Positions 59,804-64,000 of a stretch of 64,000 nt of DNA are shown here, one piece after another; positions within the stretch are counted from its first letter, which is position 1; every line of letters begins with the position of its first letter. The notes below the pieces were generated by a model. That model searched no databases. It had not been told where the DNA came from and saw only the letters and a program-made list of their open reading frames with translations. The position numbers were made by a program, and so were the translations under genes. The DNA comes from Polyangium fumosum (GTDB lineage Bacteria > Myxococcota_A > Polyangia > Polyangiales > Polyangiaceae): assembly GCF_005144585.1 (NCBI RefSeq), contig NZ_SSMQ01000028.1, positions 62,001 to 126,000 of the forward strand, read 5' to 3'.

Positions 59804-61855
59804 TCAGGTGTTGATCTTGACCATCGGGCCGCCCTTGATGATCACGTCGCCGCCCGAGGACGTCACGCTCACGACGCCGGAGCCTGCGACTTCGATCGTC
59901 GTTGCGGTGATCGTCACCTTGTTGCCTTCGAGCGTGATGCTTGCGCCGCCGGGGGTGCCCAGCGTGATCTTGTCGTGCTCCATCACGTGCGCGGTCGTTG
60001 CGCCGCCGCCGCCTTCGCCGGGGGGCGCGATTTGCACCGAGTGTGTCCCGCCGACCATCGTCGAGTCGATCCCGCCGACTTGCGTCGAGCGGTTCACGCC
60101 GACCACGACGCTGCGGTTCACGCCGGTCACCTCGCGCTCGCTTGCTTGCACCGTCTTCATCAGGTTCTTGCCGATGGTGACGGTCTCGTTTGCCTTGACT
60201 GTCTTTGTCCGATCGTTGCCGATCGTCACGTTCTCGTCGCGCTGGATGACCTTCGTCCGATCGTTGCCGACGGTCGTGTTTTCGTCGCGCTTGACCAGCT
60301 TGTTGTAGTCGCGTTCGGCCTGGAAGCGGACGAGCTCCTTGCCGAGCGCGTCTTCGAACATCATCTCGTTGTAGCCGCCGCTCCCGCCTGTCGAGTTCGA
60401 GCGCAGACCGCTCTGCGTCTTGTTGTCCGGCAGCTTCCACGGCACCTTTTGCAGGTTCGTGAACACGCGGCCTACGATCACGGGCCGGTCGGGATCACCG
60501 CCGAGGAAGTCGACGAGCACTTCTTGGCCGATGCGCGGCAGGTTCATCCCGCCGTAGCCTGCGCCGCCCCAGGGCTGGCTCACGGGGATCCAGCAGGAGC
60601 TGTTGTCGTCCATCTTGGACTCGCGATCCCAGTGGAAGTGCACGCGCACGCGGCCGAACTCGTCGCAGTGGATCTCCTCGCCGGCGGGGCCGACGACGGT
60701 CGCGCTCTCCACGCCGTTCACCTTCGGCCGCTGCATCACGGCCTTCGGGCGGTGCGGGTACTTCGTGCTCTTTGCTTCGCAATGGTGCGACCACTCGCCT
60801 GTCGACGTGCCTGCCATGTGCGACGCGACGACGAGCAGCTTCTTGTCGGACGCGAGGTCTGCGCGCGGGTGATCGAGGAAGCTCGTCACCACGCCGGGCG
60901 CGAGGTCGATGACGTTCGTCGAGAACGAGATCGCCGTGCCGCTGCCGCGCTTTGCTTCGAGGCGCTTCTGCGCGAGCTTTGCGCCCTCGGCCTCGTCCGT
61001 GCGGGCCTTGCCTTTGTCGTCGGCGCTCGGCGTGTCGTCGCCCTTCTCTGCGCCGAAGAGGAACGCGCCGGGCGTGTAGTGGAAGCGCTCGAGCTTGTCT
61101 TCGAGCGGGATCTCGGCGCCGGAGGCTGTGGCTGCGAGGTTGTACGAGGGCGGCCGGCGGTAATCGACGTCGCGCATCGTGTACTTGCCGGGCCGCACCT
61201 TGCGCGCCATGCGCACCACGGTCACGTGCTCGCGGTCGGCGGCCGTGGGGTTGTCCCGGAACGCGATGGACTTGCGCGGCGCGTTCGACTGCGGCGCGTC
61301 CGAGAGCACGAGCTTCGAGCCTTCTTCGGACGGCTCGAAGTAGAAGCTGATCCCTGCGTCCTCCAGCATGCGGCAGATGAACGCGTAGTCGGTCTCCGCG
61401 TACTGCACGCGGTACTTGCGCTTCTTGTAGGCGCCTTTGTCGATCTTGAGGACGGGCTCGATGCCCCACTCGGAGAGCATCTTCACGACGACGTCCGGCT
61501 CCGAGAGCTGCTGGAACATGCGGTGGTTCCGGCGCTGCGTCGCGAGCCAGAGCGTGGGCACGATCGACACGTTGTACGACGACAGGCCCGTCTCCTCGGC
61601 GCCGAGCTGCTCGAGCTCGTTGCAGATGCCGGTCCAGACCCGCGGGGCTGCGCCTTCGCCGTGCCCGCCGTGCATCACGAAGCGCGCGGGCTGGCCGACG
61701 ATGGCCTCGAAATCGACGTTGGGGTTGTCGCTGAGGGCGACGAGGCGCACCTCGAAGAGCTGCGAGATCTTCTCGCTCACCGAGAACTCGCGCACATCGA
61801 AGCCGTCGCCCGACGCGAGCTCGACCGAGAGGTTATGGGTTTTTGAGGCGCTCAT
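59804..61855 (-). CDS. vgrG: VgrG tail-spike protein, full length
   Basis: 683 aa. The gp27/gp44 domain ('AETDYAFICRMLEDAGISFY', 'FRDNPTAADREHVTVVRMAR') is followed by the gp5 OB-fold ('DEFGRVRVHFHWDRESKM', 'PRIGQEVLVDFLGGDPDRPV') and the C-terminal beta-helix with 'DENTTVGNDRTKVIQRDENV', 'NETVTIGKNLMKTVQASERE' repeats and a final 'TITATTIEVAGSGVVSVTSS' strand set. VgrG forms the spike of the type VI secretion tube and carries effectors. ATG 61855; the open frame to 61936 is not needed. Divergent from the shorter VgrG at 61995 (about 140 bases apart). Confidence 0.92.
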   Translation of the reverse strand: MSASKTHNLSVELASGDGFDVREFSVSEKISQLFEVRLVALSDNPNVDFEAIVGQPARFVMHGGHGEGAAPRVWTGICNELEQLGAEETGLSSYNVSIVPTLWLATQRRNHRMFQQLSEPDVVVKMLSEWGIEPVLKIDKGAYKKRKYRVQYAETDYAFICRMLEDAGISFYFEPSEEGSKLVLSDAPQSNAPRKSIAFRDNPTAADREHVTVVRMARKVRPGKYTMRDVDYRRPPSYNLAATASGAEIPLEDKLERFHYTPGAFLFGAEKGDDTPSADDKGKARTDEAEGAKLAQKRLEAKRGSGTAISFSTNVIDLAPGVVTSFLDHPRADLASDKKLLVVASHMAGTSTGEWSHHCEAKSTKYPHRPKAVMQRPKVNGVESATVVGPAGEEIHCDEFGRVRVHFHWDRESKMDDNSSCWIPVSQPWGGAGYGGMNLPRIGQEVLVDFLGGDPDRPVIVGRVFTNLQKVPWKLPDNKTQSGLRSNSTGGSGGYNEMMFEDALGKELVRFQAERDYNKLVKRDENTTVGNDRTKVIQRDENVTIGNDRTKTVKANETVTIGKNLMKTVQASEREVTGVNRSVVVGVNRSTQVGGIDSTMVGGTHSVQIAPPGEGGGGATTAHVMEHDKITLGTPGGASITLEGNKVTITATTIEVAGSGVVSVTSSGGDVIIKGGPMVKINT

Positions 61856-61994
61856 CTCGTCGTCCTGCGCGAAAGGCCCCGGGATCGGGGCTGCACGAGA
61901 GGCTAACACGACTGCCGCGCCGTCGGGGAGAGACATCTGAAAGCCCCACCGTTCTTGTCTTGACGGTCACCCCGCCATTTGGTGTGCTCTCCCC

Positions 61995-63467
61995 ATGCCC
62001 GACGACCTCGTCCACCTCCGGATCGAGTCCGATGATTTCCCCTGCGACGATTTGCAGGTTTTCGAGCTTTCGGGCCGCGAATCGCTCGGAAAGCTCTTCG
62101 CCCTCTCCATCGGCGTTGTCAGCACGAAGCCTCCGGGCCTCGACCTCGCCCTCGTCGAGGGCGCGATGGCGACGCTCGTATTTGAAACACAGGGCCAGGA
62201 CGTACGACGCATCCACGGCATGATCGCCGAGATCCGCGACCGTATCGACACCGAGCCCGACACCCGTTCGTACTACTTCCAGCTCGTCCCGCGCGCCCAT
62301 CGCCTCTCGCTCGTGCGCACGCAGGAGATCTTCATGGAGCTCTCGGTCCCCGAGATCATCCAGAAGAAACTCGAGCTCGTGGGGCTCGGCGCGGACGACG
62401 TGGAGATGCGGCTCACCGCGACGTACCCGAAGCGCGAGTTCGTCGTGCAGTACAAGGAGACCGACCTCGCGTTCGTCTCGCGCCTCGCCGAGCACGAGGG
62501 CATCACGTTTTTCTTCGAGCACGAGGGCGACCGCGACAAGATCGTCTTCACGGACGACAACCAGGGTTTTCCCGTGGCGCCGGGGCACGAGCACGCGGCG
62601 TTCCGGGCGCGCGGCGAGCGCCGCGACATCTTCCACATCGAGGCGACGACCCGCCTCGTGCCGCGGGCCCACGTGGTGCACGATTACAACTATCGTATAC
62701 CGCTCGTCGATCCCACGGGCAGCGCCGACGCGCCGTCCGGGCTCGGCGGCGGCCTCGTCGAGTACGGCACGCATTGCAAGACGCCGGTGGAGGCCTTGCG
62801 GTTCGCGAAGATCCGCGCCGAGCAGACCGAGGCGACGCACCGCGTCTTTGGCCTGGAGAGTGATCTCGGCTGGGTCCGCGCGGGCGGCCGCTTCACGCTC
62901 GAAGGGCACCCCAAGCTCGGCGACGCGAGCTTCCTCGTTACGGAAATCGAGCACGCGGCGCGCCAGCCGGTGGCCCTCTTCGGCGGCAAGCAAGAGGTCC
63001 CGTACACGAACACCTTCCGCGCCATCGAGGGGACCGTTCCGTTCCGGCCCGCGCGCGTCACGCCGAAGCCCCAAATTCACGGCGTTGTCAATGGAGTTAT
63101 CGCGCATGAGATGGAAGGCACCGAGAGCCTCTTTGCGCGCCTCGATGACGAGGGTCGTTACCTCGTCCGGATGATGTTCGATACGTCGCAATCGGGAGAG
63201 CGACAATTCGTCTCTCGCCGTATTCGTATGGCCCAGCCGCATTCCGGCCAGAACTACGGGCACCATCACCCCTTGAAGCCTGGGACCGAGGTCCTCATCG
63301 GCTTCATCGACGGGGATCCGGACCGGCCCATCATCTTGCATACCGTCCCGAACCCGATCACGCCCTCGCCTGTTGCGGCGAATTGCGCTCCGGCACACCG
63401 CATCAAGACGGCGACGGGCATTCTGATCGAGATGAAGGATGCGTTCATCGTGAGCGGCGGCGGATGA
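61995..63467 (+). CDS. Short VgrG-like protein
   Basis: 490 aa. It has the N-terminal VgrG domains ('VVQYKETDLAFVSRLAEHEG', 'HSGQNYGHHHPLKPG', 'GTEVLIGFIDGDPDRPIILH') and the OB-fold end with 'TATGILIEMKDAF', but stops after the first gp5-like part, without the long beta-helix. Compare 683 aa for the neighbouring VgrG. Shorter VgrGs occur with dedicated effectors. The next gene overlaps its stop by four bases (ATGA), strongly suggesting translational coupling with a COMM-like protein. Confidence 0.88.
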   Translation: MPDDLVHLRIESDDFPCDDLQVFELSGRESLGKLFALSIGVVSTKPPGLDLALVEGAMATLVFETQGQDVRRIHGMIAEIRDRIDTEPDTRSYYFQLVPRAHRLSLVRTQEIFMELSVPEIIQKKLELVGLGADDVEMRLTATYPKREFVVQYKETDLAFVSRLAEHEGITFFFEHEGDRDKIVFTDDNQGFPVAPGHEHAAFRARGERRDIFHIEATTRLVPRAHVVHDYNYRIPLVDPTGSADAPSGLGGGLVEYGTHCKTPVEALRFAKIRAEQTEATHRVFGLESDLGWVRAGGRFTLEGHPKLGDASFLVTEIEHAARQPVALFGGKQEVPYTNTFRAIEGTVPFRPARVTPKPQIHGVVNGVIAHEMEGTESLFARLDDEGRYLVRMMFDTSQSGERQFVSRRIRMAQPHSGQNYGHHHPLKPGTEVLIGFIDGDPDRPIILHTVPNPITPSPVAANCAPAHRIKTATGILIEMKDAFIVSGGG

Positions 63468-64000
63468 CGGTCCCCTTGTTTTGCCTCGGCGGCAAGCCTG
63501 CGCCGGAGGCGATCGTGGACGATCTCAAGACCCTCGCGCGGCTGCCCGAGCGGGCCCGCGCGCGATTTTGGGATGCGCTCGGCCCGGCGTTGCCCGATCC
63601 TTTGCCTGCCTCGGTCGAGGCCACGCTCGATACCTTCGCGCGCGCCTTCGAGGCCCCGCCGGACGATCTCGCGCGCGCGCTCAAGGCCTCGCGTTTCCTC
63701 GTCCGCGAGGCGTGCGCGCGCGGCCTCGAGCGCGGGCGATTCGAAGAGGACGTGGTGCGCCTCGCGGGCGGCGCGCTCTCGCCGGAGGCCGCGGTGATCG
63801 CGCCGATCTTGCTCTCGCGGTATGACGCGGTGCGCGCGAGCCTGGGGGCAGCCGCCTACCGGGATACGCTCACTGATCACGGCGTGGTCCTCGAATCGAT
63901 CGAATGGCGGCTCGACGCGGTCCTTGCTTCGAGCCGCGGCGATGCGGGGGCCGCGAAGATCGCGGTCCTCACGCTCGGCTACCGCGACGGGGATCAAAAA
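63464..64000 (+). CDS. COMM-domain-like protein, cut by the window end
   Basis: 179 codons, open to the end. Residues 1-130 are helical ('ALKASRFLVREACARGLERG', 'AAVIAPILLSRYDAVRASLG'). From about 135 the sequence 'LTDHGVVLESIEWRLDAVLA' and 'SSRGDAGAAKIAVLTLGY' resembles the COMM domain of eukaryotic COMMD proteins (L...dWr.dv..sSs...p...l.L). The ATG lies inside the TGA of the short VgrG gene (ATGA overlap). COMM domains are rare in bacteria. The assignment is from pattern alone and the C-terminus is not visible. Confidence 0.55.
   Translation, partial: MTVPLFCLGGKPAPEAIVDDLKTLARLPERARARFWDALGPALPDPLPASVEATLDTFARAFEAPPDDLARALKASRFLVREACARGLERGRFEEDVVRLAGGALSPEAAVIAPILLSRYDAVRASLGAAAYRDTLTDHGVVLESIEWRLDAVLASSRGDAGAAKIAVLTLGYRDGDQK

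Noticed and set aside
1-64000. tRNA, rRNA or riboswitch genes
   Set aside because: I saw no cloverleaf with a T-loop GTTCRANNC/CCA pattern, no rRNA sequence and no recognisable riboswitch; small ncRNAs could still be missed by eye.

Overview
The window is about 64 kb of very GC-rich DNA from what looks like a soil myxobacterium of the Polyangiales (Sorangium/Polyangium-like). The grounds are third-codon GC bias everywhere, three large Ser/Thr-kinase fusion proteins, many lipoproteins with Gly- or Pro/Ala-rich linkers, a GH48 cellulase, ECF sigma factors, VgrG/DUF2169 genes and abundant intergenic minisatellites. This is inference from gene content; no rRNA or universal marker is present. Long antisense ORFs are artefacts of the GC bias and were left out.

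Layout. 0-7 kb: the start of a Nei/Fpg DNA glycosylase, a two-gene ATPase + TOPRIM-like unit (the second gene frameshifted), a HEXXH lipoprotein, a methyltransferase, membrane proteins and a CsbD protein. 7-14 kb: an ECF sigma factor with a small membrane partner, a DUF2452 protein, a lipoprotein GH48 cellulase and a lipoprotein toxin (AHH nuclease-like) with a probable immunity gene. 14-20 kb: a four-gene Hsp70 operon. 20-24.5 kb, all on the minus strand: a borosin-type peptide-backbone N-methyltransferase, a large Ser/Thr kinase-TPR protein and a 170-aa precursor-like protein with a SonA-like helical leader and a repetitive Pro-Leu-Ser-Thr-Arg tail. 25-35 kb: epimerase/AraC pair, four-helix-bundle protein, ECF sigma factor, NACHT-pentapeptide protein and a Cys-rich lipoprotein. 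35-41 kb: one 1816-aa kinase/ATPase/histidine-kinase hybrid. 41-49 kb: five tandem six-cysteine mini-lipoproteins, a trypsin-LRR lipoprotein and other secreted proteins. 49-54 kb: an exported ADP-ribosylglycohydrolase-like protein, a DUF3089 hydrolase, a decayed gene, a cupin and a YceI-like lipoprotein. 54-64 kb: a type VI secretion accessory island (LysM-muramidase, DUF2169, kinase, two divergent VgrGs and a COMM-domain-like protein running off the end).

The strongest candidate for an undescribed system is the borosin locus. The methyltransferase carries the family's signature motifs, and the precursor-like protein has a tail built from six-residue units. The kinase between them lies on the same strand, although a shared transcript is not proven. 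Second-tier candidates are the ATPase/TOPRIM pair, the mini-lipoprotein cluster (C-x14-C and C-x2-C-x8-C spacing kept in all five), and a bacterial COMM-like domain translationally coupled to a short VgrG.

The window is also rich in non-coding repeats: 43-bp hairpin-bearing tandem arrays at two loci, a 42-bp array, hexanucleotide (GGGAGC/GGAAGC) tracts, four-hairpin elements of about 110 bp (two as conserved inverted pairs), and a tandem 107-bp MITE-like element with CTAG ends. A duplicated copy of the 5' end of the Hsp70 operon lies directly upstream of the NACHT gene.
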